From contig NZ_PVBT01000012.1 in the NCBI RefSeq assembly GCF_002980555.1, positions 1-55,449 of the forward strand: a stretch of DNA of 55,449 nt, read 5' to 3'. Every line of letters starts with the position of its first letter. Position 1 is the stretch's first letter. Under the pieces are notes generated by a model that was not told where the DNA came from, did not search any database, and saw only the letters and a program-made list of their open reading frames with translations. This DNA comes from Phyllobacterium myrsinacearum. GTDB taxonomy: Bacteria; Pseudomonadota; Alphaproteobacteria; Rhizobiales; Rhizobiaceae. Both the position numbers and the translations under genes were made by a program. Shown piece after piece: positions 24,713-34,239 of this stretch.

Positions 24713-25765
24713 TTACCGGCCGGGCAATGGCGGCGGTGACAGGAACCGAGCAACATCCTGCGCGATGAGCTGCCTGCGCAGGCCTGCGGCAAGCGCCTCG
24801 ATCCCGGCGCGGCGCAGATCCTCGTTGAAGTCCTCAAGCGCCGGAGACAGTACAATCGCCTCGATCCCAGCCGCAGCCGCGCGCGCAAGCAGGGTGTCAC
24901 GCGCAGCGTCGCCGGCAGGATCGGCATCCTGCGCGATATAGAGCCGGCAGAGCGTGGCCGGAAACAGGAGTGCGGCCAGATGGGCGGACGAAAGCGCAGC
25001 GGCCATGCTCATATGCGGCAGGGCACAGCGCAATGACAGCATTGTCTCGATGCCTTCGCCCACGGCCAGGACTTCGCCCGACCATCCAAAGCGGACCGCA
25101 TGCCCCAGCAGCTTGCCCATGGCGCGCCGCGGCGTATCGATGGGCGCCTTGCCATGCCCGAAAGGATCAAGCCAGGTCCGGTGCGCACCGGTCTGATGAC
25201 CGGCAAGGTCGGTGACACAGGCAATCATCGCGGGCCAGGTCTCGGTGGGCGAGTGCGCATCCGGGCGATAGTAGCAGCGCGGATGGAACCGCAGGCTCGC
25301 GGTTCCATGGAGATTGGTAATGCCGCGCCCGTGCAGATATTTTTCAGCAAGCGTGCCGGCAAGGGGGTGTGCCAGTGCAAACAGGCGCCGCGCCGCGTCC
25401 GGCGTTCCGGATGCGCGTTGGCCGGCATCCGATTGGCGAGAGACGCGTTCGGGCTGGGCGTGCGACCCGTCGAGGAAGCGCAGGGCCTCGGCGGCAATGT
25501 CCGTAAAGCGGGTCAGGCCACGCGCCTTGGCAATGATGTCGAGAAGATCGCCATACTCGCCGGTGGCCGCGTCCATCCACCTGCCTGGGGTGCCCCTTTC
25601 GCATTCTCCGCGGTCCAGTCGAACGAACATCGACCGTCCGGGCGTGTTGCGCACGTCGCCAACGCACCAGTAGCGCCCCTCGCGATGGCCGTTGAAAAGA
25701 TAATGGCGGCACACGGCCTCGGCCTGGTCGGCCAGTCGCCGTGCAAGCTCGGCAGCAGGAATCAT
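24713..25765 (-). CDS. Toprim domain-containing primase-like protein
   Basis: A 350-residue protein with an N-terminal CHC2-like or DUF7146-type region (CRHYLFNGHREGRYWCVGDV, then GDLLDIIAKARGL) and a C-terminal Toprim domain (VLAVGEGIETMLSL with the catalytic Glu, and LYIAQDADPAGDAARD with the D-x-D motif). Proteins of this type are plasmid-encoded primase or helicase relatives thought to prime the transferred strand in the recipient. AGGAGG stands six bases before the ATG at 25765. It follows the ParB-like gene by 73 bases. Confidence 0.9.
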   Translation of the reverse strand: MIPAAELARRLADQAEAVCRHYLFNGHREGRYWCVGDVRNTPGRSMFVRLDRGECERGTPGRWMDAATGEYGDLLDIIAKARGLTRFTDIAAEALRFLDGSHAQPERVSRQSDAGQRASGTPDAARRLFALAHPLAGTLAEKYLHGRGITNLHGTASLRFHPRCYYRPDAHSPTETWPAMIACVTDLAGHQTGAHRTWLDPFGHGKAPIDTPRRAMGKLLGHAVRFGWSGEVLAVGEGIETMLSLRCALPHMSMAAALSSAHLAALLFPATLCRLYIAQDADPAGDAARDTLLARAAAAGIEAIVLSPALEDFNEDLRRAGIEALAAGLRRQLIAQDVARFLSPPPLPGR

Positions 25766-25784
25766 GATGGCCTCCTTGACAAAT

Positions 25785-25808
25785 GGGGCCGCCTTGGCGG
25801 GCAGCCCC
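25785..25808 (-). promoter_or_regulatory. GC-rich hairpin just before the Toprim gene
   Basis: GGGGC/GCCCC arms enclose an inner CGCC-AA-GGCG stem. The structure ends 8 bases before the AGGAGG ribosome-binding site of the Toprim gene, so it could affect its translation. Confidence 0.35.
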
Positions 25809-25838
25809 GGATGCGGCGTGAATATTTGGTCTGGCGTT

Positions 25839-27872
25839 CTACGCGGGGGTGCCCCCTTGCTTGGCCGTTTCCGCCGGTTCATCTGCGCGATCGCCGGCGG
25901 CGGAGACGGGATCTGCGGGGGCAAGGATGGTGCAGCCTGGCGTGCGCAGCGCTTGCGGCAGCCAACCGGTACCGGCAAGAAGCTCCTGCGCCTGCTCGGC
26001 CATATCGCCTCGTTTGAGATGGGCGATGCGATCGCTGGCCTGCGCTCCCCTTGCTTCACGAACCGACGCCAGGATATGCGCCTTGGTCACGCGGCCGAGA
26101 TAGGAGGCAACGGTAGGCTCCCATCCGGCTGCGGCCATATCGAGCGCAAGCGTCATGGCCAGTTGATCGGCATGGGCAAGGGCGCGCGGCGGGCGCGTAT
26201 AGGCATCCACCATTGCGTTCACCGACAGTGACACGCAATGTGCAAACAGGGTCAGACGGCTGTCACTGTCAAAACCTTGCAGCGCCTCCCACAGCATGCC
26301 CGGCTCGTGCGGAAGCCTTGCGAGCCAAGCCTGATGGCGGCCATGCACGGCACCAGCCCATGGGCTGTCATTGAAGCCGGGCGCCTGTGCACCAAAGCCG
26401 GCGCTCTTCAGCTCCAATGCCATGCAGCTTTCGCTTGCATGGGGATAAAATGCACGCAGCGTCAAGGCATGCAGCGCGGCAAGAAAAGCCGTATCGGGCT
26501 GCGCACCCAGTGCATGGCGCAGCGCCAGCGTGCGATGCGCCGTCAACTCGGCCAGCAGACGATCAGAGATCGGCCCGGCGCCTTCTTCATCTTCAACGTT
26601 TTGTGCGCAAGATGGAGCGGCACTGCGATCCTGTTCCGTCTGATCGCGAGCATCCGCTTCAGCCGGCAGATCGGCATCCGCTTCAACGAGGGTCTCATCA
26701 TCGGGGCGCACATAGCCGCGTTCGACCCTGACCTTACCCGAGCCGTCGATGCTGACGAAGGCACCGGCGTGGCCCGTCTCGTCCGGATTGAACAGGACGG
26801 GCCTGTCGTCGAGTTCAACCAGCGCCATCCCGATCGCGTCAAACCGTTCGCTGATGTCGGCGGGAAGGCTGTCGGCGCAGGCATAGATGTCCTCCAATCC
26901 ATCCAATTCAGCCTGAAGCGCGGCGCGGCTGGCCGATTCCTCCTGGGTCAGAGCCGCCGGCTCGCCGCGAAGCTGGCGCAGGCCAAAGGTATGACCATAC
27001 GGAAAATCCGGCGCAACCTCGATCCATTTCCAGCCTTCGGCAGCGATGAGCGCCGCGTGCGCGCGCAATTTCTCCGCCGCCAGTCTGTCGAGAAGGCCGG
27101 CATCCTGCAGCCAGCCGCCATCATCGCCCTGAAACAGATCGCGCATGATGGCCCCACCGGCGGCGGCATAGGTGTTGACGCCGACGAACTGCGCCCGCTT
27201 ATCGGTGATGCGAACCGCGCCCTCCGTCAGCATGCGGCGTATGAAATGCGGTTCCCTGGCATAGCTGCTTTGTGCGAGCTGTTCAAACACCTGTTCCTGT
27301 CGCGCATGGTCGCCATTGACCGTAAATGCCATGAGTTGATCAAGGGACATGCCGTCATCGGCATAGACCTCAAGCAATCTAGGCGATACCGACGCAAGGC
27401 GCAGGCGCTGCCTGACGACAGCCACCGAAACGAACTGATGGGCGGCGATCTCCTCTTCGGACATGCCTTTCTCGCGAAAGACGAGGAAGGCGCGGAACTG
27501 ATCGAGCGGATGGAGAGGTGCCCGCTGCATGTTTTCGGCAAGCGAATCCTCCTCGGCGAAGCCGTCTTCGCGAAGGATGCAGGGTATTGGCGCATCCTTG
27601 GCAAGGCGCTTCTGTTTGACCAGCCGTTCAAGCGCCCGGTAGCGGCGCCCGCCGGCCGGAATTTCGAACATGCCGGTCTCGCGACCGTCGGCATCACGCA
27701 GCGGCCGAACCGTGATGCTCTGCAGGAGGGTTCGTCTGGCGATATCTTCCGCCAATTGCTCGATCGACACGCCGGCCTTGATCCGCCGCACATTGGCCTT
27801 CGACATGACAAGCCGGTCGAAGGGGATGTCGCGCGAGGACGACAGGGTAATTTTCCGGGATGATTTTACCAT
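25839..27872 (-). CDS. Large ParB/Spo0J-type nuclease domain protein
   Basis: A 677-residue protein. Residues about 15-130 form a ParB N-terminal domain (ANVRRIKAGVSIEQLAEDI, GRRYRALERLVKQKRL, and the ENMQRAPLHPLDQFRAF box), followed by a helix-turn-helix (AAHQFVSVAVVRQRLRLA) and a long unique C-terminus. This is not the partition ParB of the replicon but a type common on alphaproteobacterial conjugative elements, upstream of or next to DUF932 genes. The ATG at 27872 is preferred: GGAG lies nine bases before it, and comparison with the DUF932 leader shows that the earlier ATG (27887) is part of the leader. Confidence 0.88.
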   Translation of the reverse strand: MVKSSRKITLSSSRDIPFDRLVMSKANVRRIKAGVSIEQLAEDIARRTLLQSITVRPLRDADGRETGMFEIPAGGRRYRALERLVKQKRLAKDAPIPCILREDGFAEEDSLAENMQRAPLHPLDQFRAFLVFREKGMSEEEIAAHQFVSVAVVRQRLRLASVSPRLLEVYADDGMSLDQLMAFTVNGDHARQEQVFEQLAQSSYAREPHFIRRMLTEGAVRITDKRAQFVGVNTYAAAGGAIMRDLFQGDDGGWLQDAGLLDRLAAEKLRAHAALIAAEGWKWIEVAPDFPYGHTFGLRQLRGEPAALTQEESASRAALQAELDGLEDIYACADSLPADISERFDAIGMALVELDDRPVLFNPDETGHAGAFVSIDGSGKVRVERGYVRPDDETLVEADADLPAEADARDQTEQDRSAAPSCAQNVEDEEGAGPISDRLLAELTAHRTLALRHALGAQPDTAFLAALHALTLRAFYPHASESCMALELKSAGFGAQAPGFNDSPWAGAVHGRHQAWLARLPHEPGMLWEALQGFDSDSRLTLFAHCVSLSVNAMVDAYTRPPRALAHADQLAMTLALDMAAAGWEPTVASYLGRVTKAHILASVREARGAQASDRIAHLKRGDMAEQAQELLAGTGWLPQALRTPGCTILAPADPVSAAGDRADEPAETAKQGGTPA

Positions 27873-27887
27873 CGCAGTACACTCCAT

Positions 27888-27928
27888 GACGGGCGACTGG
27901 GAGCCTCTCTCTCAGCCTCCAACCCGTC
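27888..27928 (-). promoter_or_regulatory. Structured leader of the ParB-like gene
   Basis: On the minus strand an outer stem GACGGG/CCCGTC encloses an inner stem GGAG/CTCC with a 13-base loop ending GAGAGAGG. The element ends directly before the GGAG ribosome-binding site. A related element with the same layout precedes the DUF932 gene (29200-29239), where the inner stem is GAAG/CTTC, a compensatory change. Confidence 0.6.
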
Positions 27929-27989
27929 ACGAAGTGCCGGCCTACCCCTTGCTTTGAGAGGGCGGCCGGCACATCATCCTGCGCCCAGA

Positions 27990-29186
27990 TCAGGCGGCCC
28001 GATCCAGCAGATACTTCGTCTTGGCTTCCAGTGCGAGACGCGCATCCTGATGTGTCTGGTCACGCGCCGCGGCGGCGATGCCTTGAACGAAATCAAAGAG
28101 GCTTGCCGGTTTGCGGTCTTCCTCGGCCAGCACTGACGCGATGATCCTTGCGGTTTCAGTCGCGCTGAAGCCACAGTTGCGCAGAAAGCCCGCACGCTCC
28201 TCGTCCGTGGCGGCGACGGTCCGCTGACGCGCGGCCTTGATGGTTCTGACAAAGGACGCAGCGCTGGAATCGGCAAACCGCGCAAGCGCCGGTGCGGCCT
28301 CATGGGCAAAGCGAGCGGCGACGTGCTTGGAATGCCGGATGGTGATTTCCTGGAAGTCCTCCACGCCCCAGAGATTGCGGTTCTGGCACACGGCGCGCAG
28401 ATAAAAACAGGCTATGCCGAGACTTCTGGCGCCAACCTCCGAGTTCCAGCAATAAAAGCCGCGAAAGAAGAGATCCGGCGACCCATCGGGCAGATGTCCC
28501 GCCTCGACCGGATTGAGGTCATCGACCAGGAAAAGGAAGATGTCGCGGTCGCTGGCATAGAGCGTCGTGGTCGCCTTGGTGACCTCGACGCGCGGCCTGT
28601 AGATGCTGGTTGACCAGTCGAGCGTGCCTGGCACCTTCCAGCGCGTGTCACCGGTGCCATTGCCCGCGATCCGCCGGACGGCATCGACCAGTTCATGGTC
28701 AAAGACGCGGCCGTAACCGGGTCCGGTCACCGCACGCAGTTCACAATGGCCATTGCGTGTCGCAAGGGTCCTGACCGGTGCGGTCCGGTTCGAGGCCAGG
28801 CCATGCTGCAGATTGAGGCCGGCGATCGATGCGGGAAGCTGGCGCAGATAGGCAGCAGGGGCGCCGGCAAGGCTCGCAAGCTGGCCAAAACTCCAATGCG
28901 TCGGCACCAGTGGTTCGGCCACACCGGGACAGACGAGGGACAGGCTCTGCGCATCGGAGCGGTGTGCCTCAACGCGGATCGCTGCACTGTCGACCAGACG
29001 GTGCCAGCTGCGGAGACTGCGATCGTGCACCTTGTCGAAGAGTTCCGGCAGGGAGAGGAAACGCTCATCGTCGGGGCGCGAAAACCATTCCGAGGACACG
29101 CGGCCGATCCGCTCACCCCGGCCGATATCGACCTTGTAGCCAACCTTTGCATGGCCTGCGGCATTCATGATGTCCGAATTGTTCAT
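27990..29186 (-). CDS. DUF932 family protein
   Basis: A 398-residue protein of the DUF932 (phage/plasmid-like) family, recognised by VPTHWSFGQLASLAGAPAAYL near the N-terminus, FLFLVDDLNP in the middle and FRGFYCWNSEVGARSLGIA. DUF932 proteins are common on conjugative elements and phages; some have been proposed to act against restriction or in DNA metabolism, which is not established here. GGAGAA precedes the ATG at 29186. The longer ORF back to 29912 is a read-through shadow of the virD4 region. Confidence 0.9.
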   Translation of the reverse strand: MNNSDIMNAAGHAKVGYKVDIGRGERIGRVSSEWFSRPDDERFLSLPELFDKVHDRSLRSWHRLVDSAAIRVEAHRSDAQSLSLVCPGVAEPLVPTHWSFGQLASLAGAPAAYLRQLPASIAGLNLQHGLASNRTAPVRTLATRNGHCELRAVTGPGYGRVFDHELVDAVRRIAGNGTGDTRWKVPGTLDWSTSIYRPRVEVTKATTTLYASDRDIFLFLVDDLNPVEAGHLPDGSPDLFFRGFYCWNSEVGARSLGIACFYLRAVCQNRNLWGVEDFQEITIRHSKHVAARFAHEAAPALARFADSSAASFVRTIKAARQRTVAATDEERAGFLRNCGFSATETARIIASVLAEEDRKPASLFDFVQGIAAAARDQTHQDARLALEAKTKYLLDRAA

Positions 29187-29199
29187 GGCTGTTCTCCAA

Positions 29200-29239
29200 G
29201 ACGGGTGCCGGAAGCCTCTCTCCCGATCTTCAAACCGTC
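29200..29239 (-). promoter_or_regulatory. Structured leader of the DUF932 gene
   Basis: On the minus strand an outer stem GACGG/CCGTC encloses GAAG/CTTC with a 13-base loop ending GAGAGAGG. It lies 13 bases before the start codon and directly before GGAG. It is the partner of the element at 27888-27928. Confidence 0.6.
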
Positions 29240-29463
29240 GCGGCGCAGCCCGCAGCCCTCTCACTCTCAGCGCGGCCAGCCCGAGCGCAACAGAGCAAGC
29301 CGTCCGGGAAGGAACGACCGCGCGCAACGCGCTGCCGGACCGGGCACGGCGGCAGCGCCTGGTATGGAACGCGGATTCTGATGCCCTCGACGGCCGCCTG
29401 CGCAGACCGGCAAGCATCATCGTTGCCCCCAAGGGGCAATCCCGGACTGAGGAAATTGACCGG

Positions 29464-31914
29464 TCACATTGCCTTGTCATCGTCATCCTGCAAGGGGTTG
29501 GACACGGCTTCTTCAAGCGTTCTGAAGGCCTCTGCCGCCTGCGGCGGTATGGATGGGCGGACCTCGTCGAGCAGGGCGAGGAGCGCCGCCTCGATCGCGG
29601 CTGGATCGGCAAAAGGCAACCCATCAGGCCAGTGATCAGAAGCGGCCCAATGATCCGCAACCGCTTGTCGAAAGCCTGCCTTCGCGCCACTTTCAGCCTC
29701 GCCGCGCGCTGAACTTGACCGGTGGACGACAGCCGTTTGGTTGCCGAACAGTTCGCCCTGTCCGCCGCCGGGCCGATGCGGCCATCCGCCGTCTGTGCCC
29801 AAAAGCGGCGATTGAAGCCCGAGCCGCAGCCGCAAGCCGTCCAGGTTGGACAGATAGACCAAAGCGCCATGCGGATGACTGGCACTTTTGCGCGCCATGT
29901 CGCGTGTTTCAACGATGGTCATGCGCGGCCGGGAAACAGCGGGGTATCTGGCACAGTCGCAAAAGCGCGGATCATTGCCGCCATCGATCTTGTTCAGTTT
30001 GAAGATCGGCGCGCCGGCCACATGCAAGATTGCCTCTTCCGGTTTCAACAGCATCAGATCGGCAACCGACAGGAGTTCCCGTTGCACCGGCAGCATTGAC
30101 ACCTGGCGGTCGCGCCGGCCATGCCGGTAACTGTATGACGACGTCGGCAGCCAGTCGGTGGTCTTGCCGGCGATGGCAGCAACATGAAGGGCATCGCGCG
30201 GATTCTGGAAGTTCATGTAAAGGGTGAGCGTCGATGCCCCGGCGATAATCTCCCGGCCGGGTTTCTGATACAAGCGTTCCAGTTGCGCACTGTCCTGCAG
30301 GGTCAGGACAAAGCGAATGCCGTATTTGCGCATCAGCGGGGCCTGGGTAAGGATCGTATCAAGGCGCCCGGCATTGCCGAACTCATCGAGCATCACCATG
30401 ACATCATGCTGGCCGTCGCGCAGCGGGCCCTGCCGGACGAGCACGTCCATGGTGGTTTCGATGATAAGGGACACAAACCGCTCGAACACCCGCACCGTCT
30501 GCATATCGACATCCAGGAAGATGGCCATTTTCCGGTTGCGGATGGCCGCAAGCGGAACCGTTGTCGCCGCAAACATTGCCTCGAGATTCCGGTTCTGCAG
30601 CACATCGATCTTGGCGGCGATTTCGGCGGCGATGCCTTCCGCAAGCTTGTCATGGCGCCCGCAGAATTTCTCAAGCTGCATGCAGGTCGCGTCGCTGAGC
30701 TGATGACGGTATTTTTTCAAAAGCTGGGCAACGACCACATGTTCCTCCGGCATGGCGCCCAGAATGCGGTGCAGTTCACCCAGGGATTTGCGCGTATCCG
30801 GGCATTCGATGACGAAGGCCATCAGGGCGGTCAGGAGGATGCGGGCGCTTTCTTCCCAAAAGTCCGATGCATCGGAGCGGATGCGTTCGGGCATGATCAT
30901 CATGGCGAGCTTCTGCAGATCGGTGATGCGCTGCACCGGATCAGAACTGACGAAGTCAAACGGATTGAAACAGTCCGTCTCGATCTTTCCCGGTGCAATG
31001 ACGTAGATCCGATAGCCGTTCGCGCCCAGCCAGCCGCTCATCTCCCGATGCAGTTCGCCGCCGAAATCAAGAATGAACATGGATCCGCCGAAGCGCATGA
31101 TCGAAGGGATGACAAGGCTGCGCGATTTGCCCTGACCGGGCGAGCCGATCACCAGCACATGTCTGTCGCTGTCGTCGATGAGAAGCCGGCCGCGCTGACG
31201 GCCGAGCACCACGCCGCGCCGGCGGCGCAGTCCGAAATCGGCAGCATCGGTCAATGTTGCCAAGCGGGCATTGCCGTAGATGAGGCGCCGGCGCCGGTAG
31301 ACGGCAAGGCCGATGGGAATGCACAGGCTGGCAAGGGCTGAAAGACCTGCCAGAAGGGTTGCCTTCCGGACAGACGGACTGGCGGCCATGCGGGAAGCAA
31401 ATGGCAGGGTTGCCATGGCAAGCGGCCGTGCGGAAAGATAGCGCGCCAGTTCAACCCGCCGCTCGAACATCGTTGCCGCGCAATAGAAGGTGACGAAATA
31501 GACGGCGACCGCCGTCAGGCTGAGACATTGCGCGATTGCCACGCACTGGACCAGCCGGCGCGTGGAACGAATATGCATGTGATAAAGCAGAGAACGGGAG
31601 ATCGTGCGGCCGCGCATGAGCATCCACTGGGTCAGAACGGCGAACATCAGCGGTGCGGCGAGAATCAGGGAAAGCACAAGCAGGCCCAACGACTCGCGCC
31701 GCGCCGCCAGGGTCAGGAAGCGGCGGGCATCGCCGGCCGATGGCGGCATGGCGATATCCCGGAGCACGGCAAAGATACCGAGCCAGAGCGCGACGGCGGC
31801 AAGAAGCGCCAGTATCAGCGTTGCGGCCGGCGATTTCCACCACCGGTCTGATCGCACCGGCCGGCGGGCGCCCGAATGGTTGCGGCGCGAGTCAGGCGTG
31901 TTTGCGTTTGCCAT
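29464..31914 (-). CDS. virD4: Type IV secretion coupling protein VirD4/TraG
   Basis: An 816-residue inner-membrane ATPase that brings the relaxosome to the VirB channel. Hydrophobic segments lie in the first 200 residues, then Walker A GSPGQGKS (about 256-263), ILDFGGELH, and Walker B VMVMLDEFGN (about 503-512). The C-terminal 150 residues are variable and acidic, ending D-D-D-D-K. The ATG at 31914 overlaps the virB11 end by 23 bases with GAGG upstream. It is the last gene of the VirB block; a 277-base spacer without a gene (29187-29463), apart from the DUF932 leader, follows. Confidence 0.95.
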   Translation of the reverse strand: MANANTPDSRRNHSGARRPVRSDRWWKSPAATLILALLAAVALWLGIFAVLRDIAMPPSAGDARRFLTLAARRESLGLLVLSLILAAPLMFAVLTQWMLMRGRTISRSLLYHMHIRSTRRLVQCVAIAQCLSLTAVAVYFVTFYCAATMFERRVELARYLSARPLAMATLPFASRMAASPSVRKATLLAGLSALASLCIPIGLAVYRRRRLIYGNARLATLTDAADFGLRRRRGVVLGRQRGRLLIDDSDRHVLVIGSPGQGKSRSLVIPSIMRFGGSMFILDFGGELHREMSGWLGANGYRIYVIAPGKIETDCFNPFDFVSSDPVQRITDLQKLAMMIMPERIRSDASDFWEESARILLTALMAFVIECPDTRKSLGELHRILGAMPEEHVVVAQLLKKYRHQLSDATCMQLEKFCGRHDKLAEGIAAEIAAKIDVLQNRNLEAMFAATTVPLAAIRNRKMAIFLDVDMQTVRVFERFVSLIIETTMDVLVRQGPLRDGQHDVMVMLDEFGNAGRLDTILTQAPLMRKYGIRFVLTLQDSAQLERLYQKPGREIIAGASTLTLYMNFQNPRDALHVAAIAGKTTDWLPTSSYSYRHGRRDRQVSMLPVQRELLSVADLMLLKPEEAILHVAGAPIFKLNKIDGGNDPRFCDCARYPAVSRPRMTIVETRDMARKSASHPHGALVYLSNLDGLRLRLGLQSPLLGTDGGWPHRPGGGQGELFGNQTAVVHRSSSARGEAESGAKAGFRQAVADHWAASDHWPDGLPFADPAAIEAALLALLDEVRPSIPPQAAEAFRTLEEAVSNPLQDDDDKAM

Positions 31915-32932
31915 GGCAGTCGACCTCATCGGCAAAAAAGATCTCGCTCACGCCGCGCGCGCCGTGTTCGCCGCCTTTTGTCAGTTGCACGACGATCGGA
32001 ACAATGGACCGGATGTACCCGATGATATCGGCCCGATCCATGCGGATGCCGCTGTTGAGGACCAGGGTCGAAAGCCGGTCAAAGGCATGGCGCGGCGAGT
32101 TGGCGTGAATGGTTGTCATGGAGCCCGGATGCCCGGTATTGATGGCATTGAGAAAATCAAAGGCTTCTTCTCCGCGGATCTCGCCCATGAAGATTCTGTC
32201 CGGCCGCAGCCGCAAGGCGGCGGCCAAAAGACTGGTCATCGTCACCCGGGCGCTGCCCTGGCCACCTTTTGATGCGGTGAGCAGAACGACGTTTTCCTGG
32301 GATGGTTCAAGTTCAAGCGTATCCTGCAGAATGACGAAGCGCTCATGCGGTGCAATGGCCGATAGCATGGCGTTAAGGAACGTGGTCTTGCCCGTCGACG
32401 TCCCGCCGCTGATGATCATGCTGCGGCCATGGCGCGCGGCGCATTCGAGGAATGGCCGGATGCGGCTGTTGCGCAAAAGGCGCGACAGCTCGACGTCAAC
32501 CGCGTCGGTGAATGCGTTTGTGGCCACGCGTGTGGAGCGGAAGGCACCGAGGGCATCATAGTCGGCAAGCGTCAGACGGCGACGGTTCTGCTTGCGGATA
32601 GCAAAGCAGTGACCGGTGGCCGAGGTCGGATGAAGCACAAACTGCGCGCGTTCACCGCCGGGCAGGGTGACGGACAAAAGCGGCTGTTCGGCGCTGATCA
32701 TCTGATTGGAATGCGCCGCGGCGCGTTCGGCCATCAGGGCGATGGCCGCCCCATCCAATGCATCGACCCGGTGTCTGACCATGTCATGCCGCCCCGCCTG
32801 CTCGATCCACACCTCGCCTGGTCTCTGGCAGGCGATTTCCCCAATGGCGGCATCGTCGAGAAAGTGGCGAATGGGGACCAGAGCCTCGTCCAGGAAATAG
32901 CGCGCCGGACTGACGGGAAGGGCCTGAGTCAT
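31892..32932 (-). CDS. virB11: VirB11 family secretion ATPase
   Basis: A 346-residue hexameric ATPase of the cytoplasmic face of the channel. Walker A is GGTSTGKTT near residue 178, followed by the Asp box (FVILQDTLELEP), the Walker B-like region (LRPDRIFMGEIRGEEAFDFL) and the His box (TGHPGSMTTIHANS), all diagnostic for VirB11. It starts in an ATGA overlap with virB10 and has the usual length. Confidence 0.96.
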   Translation of the reverse strand: MTQALPVSPARYFLDEALVPIRHFLDDAAIGEIACQRPGEVWIEQAGRHDMVRHRVDALDGAAIALMAERAAAHSNQMISAEQPLLSVTLPGGERAQFVLHPTSATGHCFAIRKQNRRRLTLADYDALGAFRSTRVATNAFTDAVDVELSRLLRNSRIRPFLECAARHGRSMIISGGTSTGKTTFLNAMLSAIAPHERFVILQDTLELEPSQENVVLLTASKGGQGSARVTMTSLLAAALRLRPDRIFMGEIRGEEAFDFLNAINTGHPGSMTTIHANSPRHAFDRLSTLVLNSGIRMDRADIIGYIRSIVPIVVQLTKGGEHGARGVSEIFFADEVDCHGKRKHA

Positions 32933-34239
32933 CTGTGCCCCCGCGCCTGGCGCATGCGGTCAAACTCCTGGCGGACCGGATCGGGATAAAGCCCGGAAAA
33001 ATCGAGATCGCGGGTCACGAAGACCTGAACTTCGCTGCCCTGATCGATGCGGATCGTCGGCTGGATGGCGCTGGTATCCTTGAATGCTTCCGCAGCCAGT
33101 TGCTGGATACCGGCCGCAAGCGTTTGTGACGCGATCTGCTGCGGGTTGGCCGTGCTCCCATTGCCGCCGGCCGGAACGGTGATCAGCGTTCCGGTCGCGG
33201 CATCGACGATGGTTGTGTAAGGCTGATTTTGCCGGTTGCCCAGCGCGGCGAGATATTGCGTGGCGCCGCCGATCATGGTCAGGAGGGCAGGGGGCCCCAA
33301 CCGCTCCCAATATTTCCTGTCGACCGACCCGGCAAGGCCGGAGCGTCCGAGTGCATCCGTACCAAAGGAACCAAGCAGGACCGATACACCATCGCCGCGC
33401 AGCATACGGGTCCAGACGATGAACAGGCGCTCCTGGCCGCGGGCCATGCCGTTCTTGTAGTCACCGACCAGAGAGGATCCGGCCGGGATCAGGACGCGGC
33501 GGCCGTCGAAGGAATAGACATCCTTGCGCACGATGGCCTTGACCATGCCGGCCAGATCCGAGTTGATGGCGGTTTCCAATGTGGCGCGGATCAGGGTGCC
33601 CTGAGCAATCCAGGCATCGGTTCTCCTGATTTGCCGGGCCGCGGCGGTTTCGACCTGCGCCGCGCCCATGCGGGCAAGAAAAGCGCGATCGCCATCGGTC
33701 GCGACGGGCTGAGCCGGTGTCCGGTCCGCCTCGCCCGAGGCGGTGGACTGCGCGCCGGCACCCAGCATGTCAGCGGCGGCGCTGTCGACGACCACGATGC
33801 TGGAATGAACCCGTTGCAGCAGTTTGCGTTGCCGGTCCTGTTCGATGCATTCGGGCCGCGCCGAGCGTGCATCGATCACGTCGGCACAATCGGGTTCGGC
33901 CGGAGTGGCGGGCGCAAGATCGGCCTGGGCTGCCTGTTCCTCCATCCCCGACGGCGCCGCCGGTACGACAACGGCCGGAATGGCCGGCGGCGGGGGCGGG
34001 GCAAAGGCTCCTTGCTGGGGCGCCGTCAGCGGCAGAAACTCCTCGCCCTGCGGCAAATCGACGGGTCCGGATGGCGGCCCATCATTGCCGGCAATGACAT
34101 AGGCGATGGCGGCGAGGCCGAGCACGGCAAAAAGCAGCGCCAGGACCCGGCCGCGCCGCGTAGTGCGCCTTCTGACCGCCGTTCCCGGCGCGCTGTCCCT
34201 CCATTGATAGTCCGGCGCGGGCATGGGTGAACCTGTCAT
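32929..34239 (-). CDS. virB10: VirB10/TrbI family channel protein
   Basis: A 436-residue protein with a cytoplasmic N-terminus rich in Arg, one membrane span near residues 30-50 (VLALLFAVLGLAAIAYVIAG), a proline-rich periplasmic part (PPPPPAIPAVVVPAAPS) and the conserved beta-barrel domain (LIRATLETAINSDLAG, VLIPAGSSLVGDYK). It spans both membranes and links the ATPases to the outer core. Its ATG at 34239 forms an ATGA with the virB9 stop; earlier starts lie within virB9. Confidence 0.95.
   Translation of the reverse strand: MTGSPMPAPDYQWRDSAPGTAVRRRTTRRGRVLALLFAVLGLAAIAYVIAGNDGPPSGPVDLPQGEEFLPLTAPQQGAFAPPPPPAIPAVVVPAAPSGMEEQAAQADLAPATPAEPDCADVIDARSARPECIEQDRQRKLLQRVHSSIVVVDSAAADMLGAGAQSTASGEADRTPAQPVATDGDRAFLARMGAAQVETAAARQIRRTDAWIAQGTLIRATLETAINSDLAGMVKAIVRKDVYSFDGRRVLIPAGSSLVGDYKNGMARGQERLFIVWTRMLRGDGVSVLLGSFGTDALGRSGLAGSVDRKYWERLGPPALLTMIGGATQYLAALGNRQNQPYTTIVDAATGTLITVPAGGNGSTANPQQIASQTLAAGIQQLAAEAFKDTSAIQPTIRIDQGSEVQVFVTRDLDFSGLYPDPVRQEFDRMRQARGHR

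Noticed and set aside
26238-27863. A 541-codon plus-strand ORF opposite the ParB-like gene
   Set aside because: No domain, odd composition, and the ParB-like frame has clear motifs.
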